NCBI GenBank assembly: GCA_019400425.1
Contig: JAFREE010000032.1
Location: 62,001 to 126,000 of the forward strand
DNA: 64,000 nucleotides
Direction of reading: 5' to 3'
From: Hymenochaete sp. R1
Lineage: Eukaryota; Basidiomycota; Agaricomycetes; Hymenochaetales; Hymenochaetaceae
Under the pieces are notes generated by a model. That model did not search any database. It was given only the letters and a program-made list of their open reading frames with translations, and had not been told where the DNA came from. Position numbers and translations under genes: made by a program. Of this stretch, positions 11,907-23,339 are shown piece by piece; position 1 is the first letter of the stretch, and every line of letters starts with the position of its first letter.

Positions 11907-12482
11907 ATGCGCTGCAATAGTTCTAAAGAACCCTCAGATGCGCATGCCGCACTACTCCAGTGTCTTTTTCGTGGATATCAGACCCGCAAGTCTCAACTCG
12001 CTAGCTCTCAACCTCCGTTGAAGCCTAGCAAAGGCCGCAAACCACGATCTTCCTCGAGTCCTAGCAGCTCACGCGATCTTAAAGCTCCGCCGCATCCGCG
12101 ACCTCGGACAGGTGGAAACGAATCCAATACTAGCATCCGTCTGAAATGTGCGCGTGAATTGACGGAACGCCCTCATTCCAAGCGTCGGTCTACAAGGGAC
12201 AGCTCAAACCGCCCCTCATCGCCGCTTGGTGCAGGTTCGTCCCCCAGTGGGCACAGTACGCCAGACGAACACGTCTCGGATCCAGCTTTCAAGAGGACTT
12301 TATTCGGCTCGAGTGGCCTCGAAGGTTGGTTGGATTTGTTGGAGTCTGACGACTATGAATTTGAAGCAATTGAAAATACACATATGGGGACCGAGGATGA
12401 AAAGAAGGAGGCTGAGGAGATATTGAAAAATATGTTTATGGAGTATACAACTCTATCTGATATGGACACGGACACTGCTTGA
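11907..12482 (+). CDS. Small single-exon protein with degenerate IQ motif
   Basis: Intronless frame of 191 residues, unusual in this intron-rich neighbourhood. Near the N-terminus, ALLQCLFRGYQTRKSQ resembles one IQ motif with Cys in place of the usual second half. The middle is Ser/Pro/Arg-rich and disordered. The C-terminal third is acidic and better ordered (SGLEGWLDLLESDDYEFEAI, then EDEKKEAEEILKNMF). A TATA-like box sits about 80 bp upstream. I do not recognise the family. The ordered acidic end makes it more credible than a chance frame. It could be a calmodulin- or myosin-light-chain-binding adaptor, but that is a guess from one weak motif. Confidence 0.6.
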   Translation: MRCNSSKEPSDAHAALLQCLFRGYQTRKSQLASSQPPLKPSKGRKPRSSSSPSSSRDLKAPPHPRPRTGGNESNTSIRLKCARELTERPHSKRRSTRDSSNRPSSPLGAGSSPSGHSTPDEHVSDPAFKRTLFGSSGLEGWLDLLESDDYEFEAIENTHMGTEDEKKEAEEILKNMFMEYTTLSDMDTDTA

Positions 12483-12875
12483 TATGACATATGTTTACTC
12501 TTTATGGCTCTCAGAAAGTCTTCTATGTATTTGATGTAGATGAATCGAATGTCGGATTACAGTCTGTCTAACGATAATGACCAAATATGACTGGTTAAAA
12601 AAACAAACAGAAAAAAGCTTGAATGAATATTAACGAATGGAATGGATACCACTGCTTATTAGGGACGTGTTCCCAATATGGAGTACAGTTCCCACGTTAT
12701 GAACTCCTTCGCTCTCTGTCGATTCTCACACTTCTCTCCTCGTCCTCGTCCGCCCGTCTTTTCTCGCTTGCTCGTCCTTGTCCCTCGACGACAACGTACG
12801 CAACGTCCCCTCCCGCTCCTTTCTTCACCAGTCTCTAGCTTATCTTCTTTTCTTTTTCGCACAATCGCTTTTCAG
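12483..12875. other. Intergenic, septin 5' leader
   Basis: An A-rich patch (12597-12615) is followed by a strongly pyrimidine-rich leader (12715-12870, repeats of TCCTCGTCC and TTTTCTTTTT) running into the septin ATG at 12876. No coding exon seen. Confidence 0.35.
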
Positions 12876-14669
12876 ATGGCTGACTCTTACGCGGGAACTC
12901 CCAACGGCGGCGACTACGGGTCCATGAATGGCTCCGCCAACGGATCGACCTCTGCCCTCCCAACCCGTGGTTTACCACCCGTTATCCGCAAAAAGCTCAT
13001 GGGCTATGTTGGTTTCGCAAATCTCCCCAACCAGGTCCACAGAAAAAGTGTTAGGAAGGGTTTCCAGTTCACAGCAATGGTTGTTGGTCAGTCGTGTCGC
13101 GTCACCGTCCTGCTTTTTAGAGTTTCGGTTACTTACCACTTGAACATATCTGACCTGTTCCCTTTCTCACAGGTGAATCTGGGCTTGGAAAGTCCACTCT
13201 TATCAATACCCTGTTTAATACCACCCTTTACCCTCCTAAGGAAGTGTCTCCACCTAGCGCAGAGAGGCCGAAGACGGTTGCCATCGAGAGTATCAGTGCC
13301 GGTGCGCGCGTCTTTCCCCTTTGGACATTGTCTCCAGCAATTCATTAATATCATTTTTAGACATTGAAGAAAATGGTGTTCGGCTCCGTCTGACCGTTGT
13401 CGATACTCCTGGTTTTGGCGACTTCGTGAACAACGAGGATAGGTTAGCATTATTATATTCGATATTTTCCCTTTTACTGACGCGTCACGCGTCTGTGTTG
13501 CCCAGCTGGAAGCCGATCGTGGAAAACATCGAATCGCGATTTGATGCATACCTGGAGCAGGAAAACCGTGTCAACCGTTTGAAGATTGTGGATAACCGTG
13601 TACATGCATGCTTGTACTTCATCCAACCTACAGGACACTCGTAAGTCTTTTCTTCTGTTCATTGGTGCAATATTTAAACTGTGCGTAGGTTGAAGCCGAT
13701 TGACATCGAGTTCATGCGTCGTCTTCACACCAAGGTCAACCTTATCCCCATCATTGCGAAAGCGGACACCATGACTGACGAAGAGATTGCGGCATTCAAA
13801 CAACGTGTACGCTCTATTCTGATACCATCCTTATACTTTGGAACTAAATGTTGTTTTGTGATAGGTCTTGAGTGACATTGCTTACCACAAAATCCACATC
13901 TTCGAGGCCCCGACCTATGAAAATGAAGACGAGGAAGCTTTGGCCGAGCAGGAAGAAATCGCTGTAGGTCGCGTAGCCCGTTGTTATGAAAGTATTTCCT
14001 GATTTTCTCTCAGAGTAAGATTCCGTTTGCTATCGTTGGCTCAAACCAACTCGTGCAAACTCCCGACGGACGTCAAGTCCGCGGACGATCCTACCCTTGG
14101 GGCGTCATCGAGGTGGACAACGAGGATCATTGTGACTTTGTCAAGCTCCGACAAATGCTAATTCGGACTTATATGGAAGAGTTGCGAGAATACACCAACG
14201 CGTACCTCTACGAGGCTTATCGCAGCGAGAAATTGCTTGGAATGGGCGTCGCACAGGACCCGAGCGTGTTCAATGAGATCAAGTACGTTCTTCTCGCCTT
14301 TGATCGGATATGCGTTGACTAAAGTTCTCTTTCTTTGCAGCCCTGCGCTTAAGATGCAGGAAGAGCGCACGTTGCACGAAGCTAAGCTTGCAAAGATGGA
14401 GGCTGAGATGAATTTGGTCTTCCAGCAGAAGGTGGCGGAGAAGGAGTCCAAGCTCAAGCAGTCCGAGGAAGAGCTCTATGCCAGACATAGAGAGATGAAA
14501 GATGCTTTGGAGAGGCAGCTGAAGGAGTTGGAAGCTAAAAAGACACGGATTGAGAGTGGCCGCCCGCCGACCCCGGATAGCAAGCAGGTAAGTGCATCTT
14601 TTCTTCGTGCGTGCTGTAAATACTAACGCATCAAAGCAGACGAAATCGCGTCGCTTCCTCCGTACTTGA
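12876..14669 (+). CDS. CDC3: Septin, CDC3/AspB-like
   Basis: Predicted 439-residue GTP-binding septin, a filament-forming protein of the bud neck, septum and hyphal cortex. Exons: 12876-13086, 13173-13301, 13361-13442, 13506-13640, 13689-13806, 13865-13963, 14014-14282, 14341-14587, 14640-14669. The polybasic region before the G domain is followed by the P-loop GESGLGKST (split by the first intron), the switch DTPGFGD, AKAD (G4) and the septin unique element near GRSYPWG. A C-terminal coiled coil (about residues 355-420, heptads of Glu/Lys/Leu) ends in a short basic tail. The N-terminal stretch [20 protein letters not shown] matches the Cdc3/AspB group better than Cdc10, Cdc11 or Cdc12. Group assignment is from memory of motifs, so the symbol is less certain than the family. 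Confidence 0.88.
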
Positions 14670-15351
14670 GCGTACCGATAATCAGTGAAGAGGGTATTCT
14701 GGCGTCGTTTATGCTCCAATTTTTATCGTACCTCTAGTTTGTCTTCCCTTTCCTATCTGTTCTGGTCTTGTCCCCCCATGCTCCTTGCTATTATCCCTCG
14801 CCCCTTCTGTTGACTGCCATAAAAGTCGTCCGCTCGTTGATTTGTCTATTCCATCTCGAACTACCTTTTTTTGCGTCGTACCGAACACTCATAGTAGTCG
14901 GGGCTTGTCGCTCGCGTGATACCTATTTTTTAACTTTCATTTTCCCTTTTGCCTTTCGTTCTATGTGATATGCTTGTCTCGTACTACGGAGCCGTCTCTT
15001 CTTTGAGACTCGGATGAATGGATCTAGTCATCTCCGCTATTCTTGTCTGAGCTGCAGATGGTGTGATGTTAATGGGACAACCCTTGTTTCGAATAGGAGT
15101 GATATGAGAAGTTGCTGCCTTTTAAGGCGTCCCAACAACCTCTTAGTACGAATGAGCACCTTCCATCGACAAGTTGACTGCGCATAAATAACGAACTATT
15201 GTGGGTTTATACAATGTAATGCATGGATACAAACATGAGGATGCGATGTGGGACGAGATTATGATAAACAATTGTCCAAAACAAAACCAATCGATTTTCG
15301 ATTAAGAAATGTGAAATGACTTTTCCAAGAGGCAGCCGAAGAATAAAGTCA
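14670..15351. other. Convergent 3' intergenic region
   Basis: About 680 bp between the septin stop and the INCENP stop, so two 3' UTRs facing each other. It is T-rich near the septin end (14720-14960) and A/T-mixed near 15170-15350. I see no conserved open frame. Confidence 0.35.
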
Positions 15352-18300
15352 CTACTGCTTAAAGCCCATCCTCTTCGCGTACTCTTTCTCCTCGTACGCA
15401 GTCAATTCGTCCGTGCCTGCCCAATTCGCAGAGCTGGTCCGAGCCCGGAACCGGCTTGTCCGCGTTTTGAATAACTCCTCCATCTTTAGCGTCTTGATGG
15501 GCCCAAAGATATTGTCTGGGTTGATCTGACTCTGTGACTCGAGTTTCTCGCGCAGCGCAGGAGACTGTGCCCAAATAGGTGGGTCGAACGTCTTCACGCG
15601 GTCTTCATCGTCAGAGTTCGAGTACTCGCTGTCGATATCTGGAAGTTCGATCCCATCTGTGGGGCCTGGGTCGAGTTTGGCGACCTCTTGCTCCGTGAGC
15701 TGCGCTTGGTAGCGAGCCTGCATCTGGGCTTGTGCGACCTTTGTCTTTTGTTTCGCAGGCGTAGGGACCACGGTCTCTACTTCTTTACCTTTGCCCTTGT
15801 CTTTCGATGTGGAAGGCATAACTGTCTTTACTTCCATCGTCGCAGTTGCCTTGACCGTTGTAGACTTCATCAGATGTGTAGATTGCGTAACATTCTTCGG
15901 TGCATTCACGGGAGCGTGGGTGGCAGTATGAGAGCTGGAAGGCACAAACTTGCCTAATTTTGACGCCAAAGCTTCCTTCTTGTCCTTGGAGGGAGCTTGC
16001 TTGGGTTCGGTCTTCTTGTCTGCATCGCCTTGCTGACGCTTCTTGGGTGCATCCTCCTCCGGTTGAGCGAGCTTTATTTCCAGTGAGTCAGATCTTAGTG
16101 AGGAGTCTTCAAATTCAGAACAAACCTTCTTTCCCGGTAGGCGGAGAGCTCTTTTCTCGGTATTGTTTTCCTTCTCCTTCTCACGCTTCCAACGCTCATT
16201 CTCCTCTTTGACTTTCTTCTGCTCCCGAGCCTTCTCTTCATCGACTTTCTTCTGCATTGCCTGCTGACGCCGAAGCTCCATGTCCTTGAGTCGCGAAGCC
16301 TTCCTCTCGGCTTCCTCATTTTGCTGATGCACATTCGTCAGTTCGATAGAATCAAGATATATAGTATATGATTACCTTCTTTGCGGCGGCCGCAGCGAGT
16401 TGAATGCTTTTCACAGGTTCCTTGCCCTTCTTACCTCCAAGGACGCTGGACATGAATTTGGAAGCCGAGCTGAAGAAGCCGCCCGTGTTCGTATTGTCGT
16501 CCGATCCAGCCTACAGTTCGTTAAACCTATTGAAACTACGGAAATATACGAAATCGAAGATAGGAAACTCACGAAAGGTATACGATTCGTCTTCTGGGCA
16601 GCAGGAGTGACCAATCGAATGCTAGGCACATTGTCTTCAACGTCGACGTCCATGTCCTCTCCGTCGGGAGCACTCTCATACACGTCTTTCTCCGAAGAGT
16701 AGGCGGACTGAGGTCGGGAGCGACTCGAGTGACGATCCACTTGTTCATCGATGGAAGGCACGTGTTCTCCTGATGCAGGGATAGAGGATGCCAGACCGCC
16801 AGTTTCACCGTTCCGTGTGCTTCTGGTAGGCGCAGTACTCCAGGTCATACTGTCGTCCTTCATACCACCAATTCCCGGCGTCCAATTTTCACCAAACTGC
16901 TCGTCAAGGTGCCAGCTATCGTCTGCATCCATATCCGTTTCATTCCCAGCCGTGCTACGACCGAAATCCTGGCCAGAATCTCTGCGGAACCCGATCTGGT
17001 CCTCGAAATCTGTACCTTGGGTAGATGGAACCCATGGGGGTACTTGACTATCAAAGAGCGGATCACAGAATGTCGACTGAGTGGAGAACACAGTTGACTG
17101 CGTAGTTGCAATGGGTTGCAGCCCACGCGAACTTGGGACATTCTCAACTTGCGAGGACTCTTGTGAAGGTTGCGGATTGGATTCGGGGACTGTTGGCTTG
17201 GAAGTCTTAGCTGGTAAGGTAAAAACGGGCGGACGAGCCTTTGGCGGGGAATGGGGAGGTGTGGTGGAGGTGCTCGTGTCGGCAGCAACAGCTTCTTGCA
17301 CTTTTTGTGATTTCTCTTTCCCTTGCTGTGCTGGCGGACGTTGAAATACCGGGTGCATACCCTTCGAGGAACTTCTAACCTCTTCTTTGGTAACGAGTTC
17401 TGATACACTAAGCCGTCTGTCTTTATCCAAAGCATGCGATTTCGATGCTTGATCGCGATGTGCTGCTGTAGGTGCAGTGAAGACAGGGACCGGGGGCTTG
17501 AATGGCGGCGGATCTTGGGACTGGGTCTGCACTTCGGGCGTAGAAGTCGTAGAGGGCGCAAATGCACTTCTACCCTCTGCGGCATTGCGCTCAGCGATTT
17601 TAGCTTCGGCTGCAGCCCTCGCCTCTGCCAGAGCGGCGGCGGCGGCACCACCAAGGGACTTCCCCATGCTTTTGCCAGCTCTTGTGCTATACCCTGCTAC
17701 CTGCTCCTTCAGCTTCTCAATCATACCACCAGATCCATCATCTTTTGCTTCCTCCTCATCTCCAGCCAATGGCGTCATCTCCTCATGGAATCGATCGAAG
17801 AAAAGTCTTTCGTGATCCCTTAAGAGATTCAAGGCGGGCGATGGCTCCGTGATCTTTGACATTTTCCGAGATCGACCTTTATCCTCCGTGCTAGCAAGAT
17901 GACCTTGGGCGGTATCATGCAAGTCACCGCTCTTACGCTTGTTACCAGCTGCAGAAGGTGGCGGGTGAACCGCTTCTTGCACAGGCAAACGCTTCGTTGT
18001 GTCGTCTGTCGCTTTTTCCCTGGTTTTTACCAGCCACGATGAATGACCGGTCGCTGTGCTTGAGCGAGAGACACCCCCGTTGTGTGGCGCTTCTTTCGGG
18101 TGACGCATTGACTTCCGCAATGGCGATGGTTGACTGAGCATAGGGAAGTGGGGCCCGTCAGTGGGAGATGTTGAGAGTTCAGCAGGAGAAATAAGCGGTG
18201 CAATGTTATTGTCAACGTCTGCTGTGGTTTGGGTACCGTCATTGAGCTCAACTGGGGTGACTTCCATCGGCTCATGCTGCGGAACTTCATTCACGGGCGC

Positions 18301-19377
18301 TTCGAGCTTCTTTGGGGCAACCGGGGAGTCCAAGGGTATCGTGTGGAAGGAGTTGCCAGATGTTGAGGACGAAACATTGACCGGCATAACCTGAGTTACA
18401 TCATCGATGTCCATGACATTCGCCATGTCAATCTCGAACACTTTCTTCTTTGGCTTTCCTCCATTTTGCTTCTTCGCGGGTATAGATTCGAGATGTGAGA
18501 TACGTGCGACGGCAGACGCATCATCCCAAGCCACCCCGCTATTGGGGGAAACCTCCGTGTCCTCTGCTATCGCCGATAAGCCCAAATGCCGTGCGTCTGC
18601 GTCTGGTGGCTCGGGGCTTTGAGGCACTTGATCATAGCGCATCTCAGTCGTAGCAATTATTCCTTCTGCTGTAGGTTCCATATGTTGTCCATTCGAAGCC
18701 TGAGCTGAAGCCTGCGCTTCCGAGAACAGGTTGTCGCCTTCATCATCAGCGATTATGTGTTCGACGACGTGGTGAGGGCTCTCTGGTGCCTTCGCCTTCG
18801 TGGCTCCCTTTTTCTTTGACCTCTTTTTCGGAGAGCGCTGACCATTTTCATGGTCTCGCGGTGGCTCGCCGGCTGCTCGGATCCCATTCTCGCCTTTGGA
18901 CTGCAGAAGGGCTTTGTGAAAAGAGTTTATAGGTGTTTGGGATTTCGGAACTTCGTTCTCTTTCTCATCGTCAATCTTTGCAAAGTGTTTCTTTAAGTTC
19001 AGTATAGAAATTTCGCTTTATACAATTATGTGGACATACGTCGATTTCATGGATAACCATAGGTTTCTCCTTCTTCTTGAGGGTGGCAGATTTTGCCTTG
19101 CTAAGCGCGATCTTCCTCCGTCCAGGAGTCTTAACGAGTTCAATTATGGGACTTTAACAGTTCATATAAGTGCCCATATTTCATGATTTGGAGCCAAAGG
19201 AACTCACTCGTGCTTCGGTCCAGCCAGTATGTTATCCAAGTAGTCATCAAGAAACAAGAAACCCATGCTCTGTATTTGGTCCTCAAGGAGCTGGCGGCCA
19301 GGATCGTTGGCCATGGTTGTTCGTATGCCAGAGACCCATGTCATTATTCCGGAACGACCTGGCTTATCTTGCGCCAT
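15352..19377 (-). CDS. SLI15: INCENP/Sli15-like inner centromere protein
   Basis: Scaffold of the chromosomal passenger complex, activating Aurora kinase (Ipl1) at centromeres and spindle. Predicted about 1268 residues. Exons in coding order: 19377-19208, 19151-19040, 18990-16573, 16510-16376, 16323-15352. The N-terminus (MANDPGRQLLEDQIQSMGFL and then FLDDYLDNIL) resembles the survivin/borealin-binding helix region. A long disordered Ser/Pro/Lys middle follows, then a strongly charged helix (residues before about 1090: RKASRLKDMELRRQQAMQKK). The C-terminal IN-box is clear: IELPDIDSEYSNSDDED, FGPIKTLKMEELFKTR and the TSS motif in FRARTSSANW. A 54-nt in-frame segment (16072-16125) has intron-like ends and may be spliced out. 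The start at 19377 is preferred over an upstream in-frame ATG because fungal INCENPs begin shortly before this helix. Confidence 0.88.
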
Positions 19378-20342
19378 GGTCTCCTTGACGCGTTTGGGAT
19401 TCAAGAAAGTGGAAGGAAGGAGGACAAGCTGCAAACAACCACTTTCACGAATGAGTTGCACGAGCACGTGACCGCGTAGAAGAAATATTGAGGCTGTGTT
19501 CATTCCCCTTCATAGACTTTCTCTCGGTCCATGTTTGTTTCATTTCACTTTGACCAGTCTTTAACCCTCTAAAAGAAGATAACAGTCATGGTGAGATTGA
19601 CAACATTTCCCCTGCTTTATTACATGCTTGTTCAAGTGTCGCAGTGTTAATAAACACGTTCTCATCCTTTTGCTTCGGAATTCAAGATGTAGTAGTTGTG
19701 GCCACAAAGTCATAGTAGGAGTTGAATTCTCTTAGGTCACGTATTGCGGGTACAGACTCGGAGTACGGCGCGATGGATTTTGCGCCAATAATAACAGTGG
19801 ACATGCTTATGATGTTATGCGTATGCGTACCCATCGAGTCTGCACCGACGAACGATGTTTGAGACTCTGCCGCGCTGACATCGACAAGCGGATCGAAGGG
19901 TTCTTGACAAGGCCGATGTGCTCACCACTACATCACACTCCCTCTCTTCTTGACTTTCCCGATCGCGGACCTCCTAATTGACCACCTTAAACAACGTCAA
20001 TGACTTGCCTAAAGGTATCGACAAGTCTTCTTCAACGCATGCATACTCAAATCGGGTGCAGTTGTTCTGTTCTGTCAGGCTTCTTCGAGGGGCTGAAAGC
20101 CTCTTCGGATTAAGAAACACAAGAGAGCTGTGGATCGTAGAACATGCCATGACGAAAGAATGAACGCTCTTTCGTCATACACTTCTACGCAATCACGTCA
20201 CAACGCCTTCATGGCTACCCAGGATGGCTATAAATTGAAGTGAAACTCACAGCAGGAAAAGCATTTCTACAGTAAACAATCTCTTCTCACTTTCAAGCGC
20301 ACTCTCAACCTCGCATCTTCCCAGAACACCCAACGGCACACA
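19378..20342. promoter_or_regulatory. 965-bp divergent intergenic region upstream of CON-6 and INCENP
   Basis: The longest gene-free stretch in the first third of the window. A TATA box (TATAAAT, 20229-20235) sits about 110 bp before the Con-6 ATG, followed by a CT-rich leader. Between 19600 and 20160 I see no conserved frame, repeat or RNA-like fold. The length may reflect complex control of the stress/development-linked Con-6 gene, which is inference. Confidence 0.4.
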
Positions 20343-20779
20343 ATGTCTTCCCGCGACGCACAGGAATACAGTACGCCTCATCGTTACACGCTGACATGCC
20401 GTGTGATCACATTCACTCTGTAGACCCCGAAGAATCCACGGAGTACATCCAACAAGCAGAGGGCCTTGAAGAAGGTGTCCTTTCCAGACGCGAGGCTGGA
20501 GGCTTCAAGGTCTGTAGCCAGTGCTCTCGGCCTTCACGACATTCTAATTTTTCGTTTCTCCAGGCTGCCTTGAACAACCCCAAGGTTGGCGAAGAAGGCA
20601 AAGCGCGCGCTCGTGAGGCTCTCGACAACAACGACATCGGCCCGAGCGCCCAGGAGCCTGGCGAGAAAAACACTGGCAACGTCATTGGCGGCCATAAAGC
20701 TACCTTGAAGAACCCAAACGTCAGCGAGGATGCGAAGCAGAAGTCCCACAAGTTCCTCGAGGAGCACGATGCGCTTTAA
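20343..20779 (+). CDS. con-6: Conidiation-specific protein 6 (Con-6) family
   Basis: Predicted 109-residue hydrophilic protein with two Con-6 repeats. Exons: 20343-20370, 20424-20509, 20564-20779. Repeat one contains GGFKAALNNPKVGEEGKARA and repeat two NVIGGHKATLKNPNVSEDAK. In each, the GG.K..L.NP.V.E.(A/G)K core is visible, and the first repeat core is interrupted by an intron. Con-6 proteins accumulate in spores and under stress or light in other fungi. In mushrooms, which often lack conidia, they are better seen as stress/dormancy proteins. No signal peptide. The TATA box and long upstream region fit an inducible gene. Con-6 is transcribed towards RPB8, whose stop lies 165 bp further on. 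Confidence 0.9.
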
Positions 20780-20943
20780 AGAGTTGCTCACCATCTAGCC
20801 TTTGAGTATTGAATGTATCGGTCCCTTGCTGCTATCGGGCAAATGTATAAATGTATGAATGCAAGATATGAAATTTTCTTCCATGAACTTTTAAGTTGTC
20901 GTGCAAGCAACTACATCTCTCATGTAATGGTTGGCGTCAAACA

Positions 20944-21583
20944 CTATCGCCTGAGTAACAGATACACTTGTTCGGTCAAAACAATCCCAGTCATATGCCG
21001 ATGTGACCCGGTCAGTGACATGAGTAGGCCACCAAACGATATGTACGCAGTCCTTCAACAAAAAATTAGAACCTTAGCACAGAGGAAGTTTGAGAATGCA
21101 TACACAATCTCAGCGGCTCCTCCGTCATACTTATATACCTAATGAAACATATTCCTCAGACAAGCCCTCTATCTATTAATCAAGTTGCTCACCCTTCCAT
21201 GCATCACATATTCATAGTCTTCCTCCAACCCTTTCCTGCCTTTCCCATCCGGTCTCCAAGGGTTCACGTCCTTCTCCTCTTCGGCACCGTCCATGCCATT
21301 GGCTGCAGCCTCGCCTTGGATGAGCGATGATGCCAATACGAGCGAGAAGCTCTCGCCGTTTCTTAAAGGAAACAGCTCCTTGTTAAAGTCAAGAGTGAGA
21401 TCCATGTCATAGTTGGATGAGTGGGCGAAGAGACGGGACACTAGCTTTAGCTAATCAGTTTAGCCCAACTCAGAATTGCTGAACATGATTAAGCGTACCC
21501 CTGTCGTATTTATTCCCTTCAGGATCCATGTTGTTGATGGTGAATAAGTCATTGAAGACAATATTGGATGATGTTTGTGTCAT
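20944..21583 (-). CDS. RPB8: RNA polymerases I, II and III subunit RPB8 (ABC14.5)
   Basis: Predicted 158-residue shared subunit of the three nuclear RNA polymerases, a small OB-fold-like protein; the yeast protein is 146 residues. Exons in coding order: 21583-21499, 21440-21193, 21138-21104, 21052-20944. Signatures: IVFNDLFTINNMDPEGNKYD at the N-terminus, LTLDFNKELFPLRNGESFSL, the acidic loop before NPWRP, DYEYVMHGRVYKYD, and the C-terminal SFGGLLMSLTGSHRHMTGIV ending LLLRR. The loop before NPWRP is slightly longer than in yeast. The third exon is only 35 nt. All joins keep phase with good GT-AG sites. Confidence 0.93.
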
Positions 21584-21869
21584 GGTTTGTAGATTAAAGG
21601 CAAAGCTGTATTACAATGTAACTTAGAAAGTGAGGATTTCGCACTCGCGCTACTGACTGCGGTCTACAGATCGACTCGCGCTTACATAATTACAGCGAAA
21701 GACAAAATCAAGAACCCCATTCTTTGAGACTCACATATCCTTCTCTGAGTCGAATAAAACGGAAGCTAGTGCATCAACTTATTTCGTAGGAGTAGGTATC
21801 GCGTCTAGCCAGTATTAATCATTTGAATATGTTATACATAAGTTACATATAGACATTCTATGGGACCAA

Positions 21870-23019
21870 TTATTCGTTGCTGTCTTCATCCGCCATTGCT
21901 TTTTCGGCGAGTTCCTCCTCAACTTTCTCGACCGTAGTCAACCATGGCAAGACTACTTTCCATGTGCCCCTTTCCGTAAGCACTCTCCTCACCTGTGTCT
22001 GGATAAGCTCATGGAGCTTGGGAACATCTGCAAGCTTCGCCCGACTTCCCATGAGTGAGGTTGTGTTCAATTCCAGTACGAAGTCAGGGACGAGAGATAT
22101 CGTCAATGTGGGATTTTGCGAAAGTGGGTCAGGGGGAGTCACTAAAAGCTGTAGCCCGCGTCAAAAAAAGTTCTGTGCGCATTAAGAGAGCCGAACATAC
22201 TGATCCGGAAAATATTGATAATTGGATGTTAAGGGTGACTGGAAGGCGCACGAAAAAAGGAACGGGATAGTGAAAGAGTGCGGACGTCGAGAGCGAAATC
22301 GAAACATTGTCTGTGTAAATGATCTCAAAAATGGCATGCTGAGATTAGGAAACAATAAGCGGCCTTCAATTAGATTGAGATTGGAATAAGGCGAGAAAAA
22401 AGTTACCTTTGAGTCGTTGAGCTTAGAGCCGCCTTGCCTCGACTTGGCATTGACGATCTTCGGAGCACCCGAGCCTAAATGGACAGAATGGATTCGTATA
22501 GGATCCTAGTCGCGCCAATAAAACATGAAGCATTCAGTGACAGACAGAAAAATTCGCATATCCAGGACATACCACGAAAGACTGTGGTCGGATTTTGTTT
22601 GCAAAACGCTCGACCCGGCGGCGAGCAATCTCGTCCCCTTGCGAACCTGATAGATCATTCCGTAATTTCGAGCGATAGCTTTCCAGAACCTTTCGTTGAT
22701 AATAAAGGTCAGCGTTGCAATTGCCTGGTTGTGCACGATAAGCGGAGCGTACCTGTCTCAGTATGAGATTGAACCAATCGACTGGATCACCGTCTGTTCC
22801 TGCAGCTTCAAATGACGGTAAAAGTGACCTTGTCCTCATAGGTAACTCCTTCTCAAGCGTTGCGGCGTAAGGTTTCGGACCATGATCAAGTACTGGGGAG
22901 TTGGAGTCGAGGAAAAGGTACTTCAAAACAAGGACGAGTAGCGCGAGGATGGAGAGCTGGCCGAGGATAAGTCCTTGAGTGAAGGTCGGCGTTAGAGAAA
23001 ATAAGTAGTTGGAGCCCAT
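21870..23019 (-). CDS. MMM1: Maintenance of mitochondrial morphology protein Mmm1
   Basis: ER membrane anchor of the ERMES complex that tethers ER to mitochondria and carries lipid through its SMP domain. Predicted 299 residues. Exons in coding order: 23019-22753, 22689-22573, 22505-22407, 22338-22201, 22148-21870. A single hydrophobic segment near residues 16-37 (FTQGLILGQLSILALLVLVL) is the ER anchor, preceded by a short lumenal N-terminus. The SMP domain follows the DWFNLILRQVLESYR helix and ends with LGS/MGSRAKLADVPKLHEL, the hallmark of Mmm1, then GTWKVVLPWL. It is shorter than yeast Mmm1 (426) but typical for basidiomycetes. It shares a 320-bp divergent promoter with the TTL-like gene. 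Confidence 0.92.
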
Positions 23020-23339
23020 GGGAGAGTGTTGCCAGTGAGTTCAGGTCGACCTTGGAGACCTTGTTTGTGAGGAGAGTGATGGCATCCGTTGCTTGCTATG
23101 ACCACGCTCTCTGAGAGCGTTGCCACTGCGGTGTGGAAAGTGGAAATTCAAGGAACGTGCCGAAGTTACGCGCCAGTCGACCGTCGCGTGGTACTGTCGA
23201 TCACGTCGATCTGAGAAGTCGCAGAAGAATCAAGTTCATTTGGTTTGAATTTCTGGTTAAACAGTGGTTTCAACTTGGAACTCGATTATCTGAAGTCTGC
23301 AGGGGCAGCTTCGCAGGTACTGCTCACCGCCTGCAACGT
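23020..23339. promoter_or_regulatory. Divergent promoter MMM1 / TTL-like gene
   Basis: 320 bp between two start codons pointing outward. No TATA box is clear. An open frame extends the TTL gene upstream to 23133 in the same frame, but the residues are basic and unlike the conserved TTL N-terminus, so the ATG at 23340 is preferred. Confidence 0.4.

Noticed and set aside
17081..17823. Plus-strand frames opposite INCENP
   Set aside because: Compositional shadows of the Ser/Pro/Lys-rich middle of INCENP, with no conserved motif.
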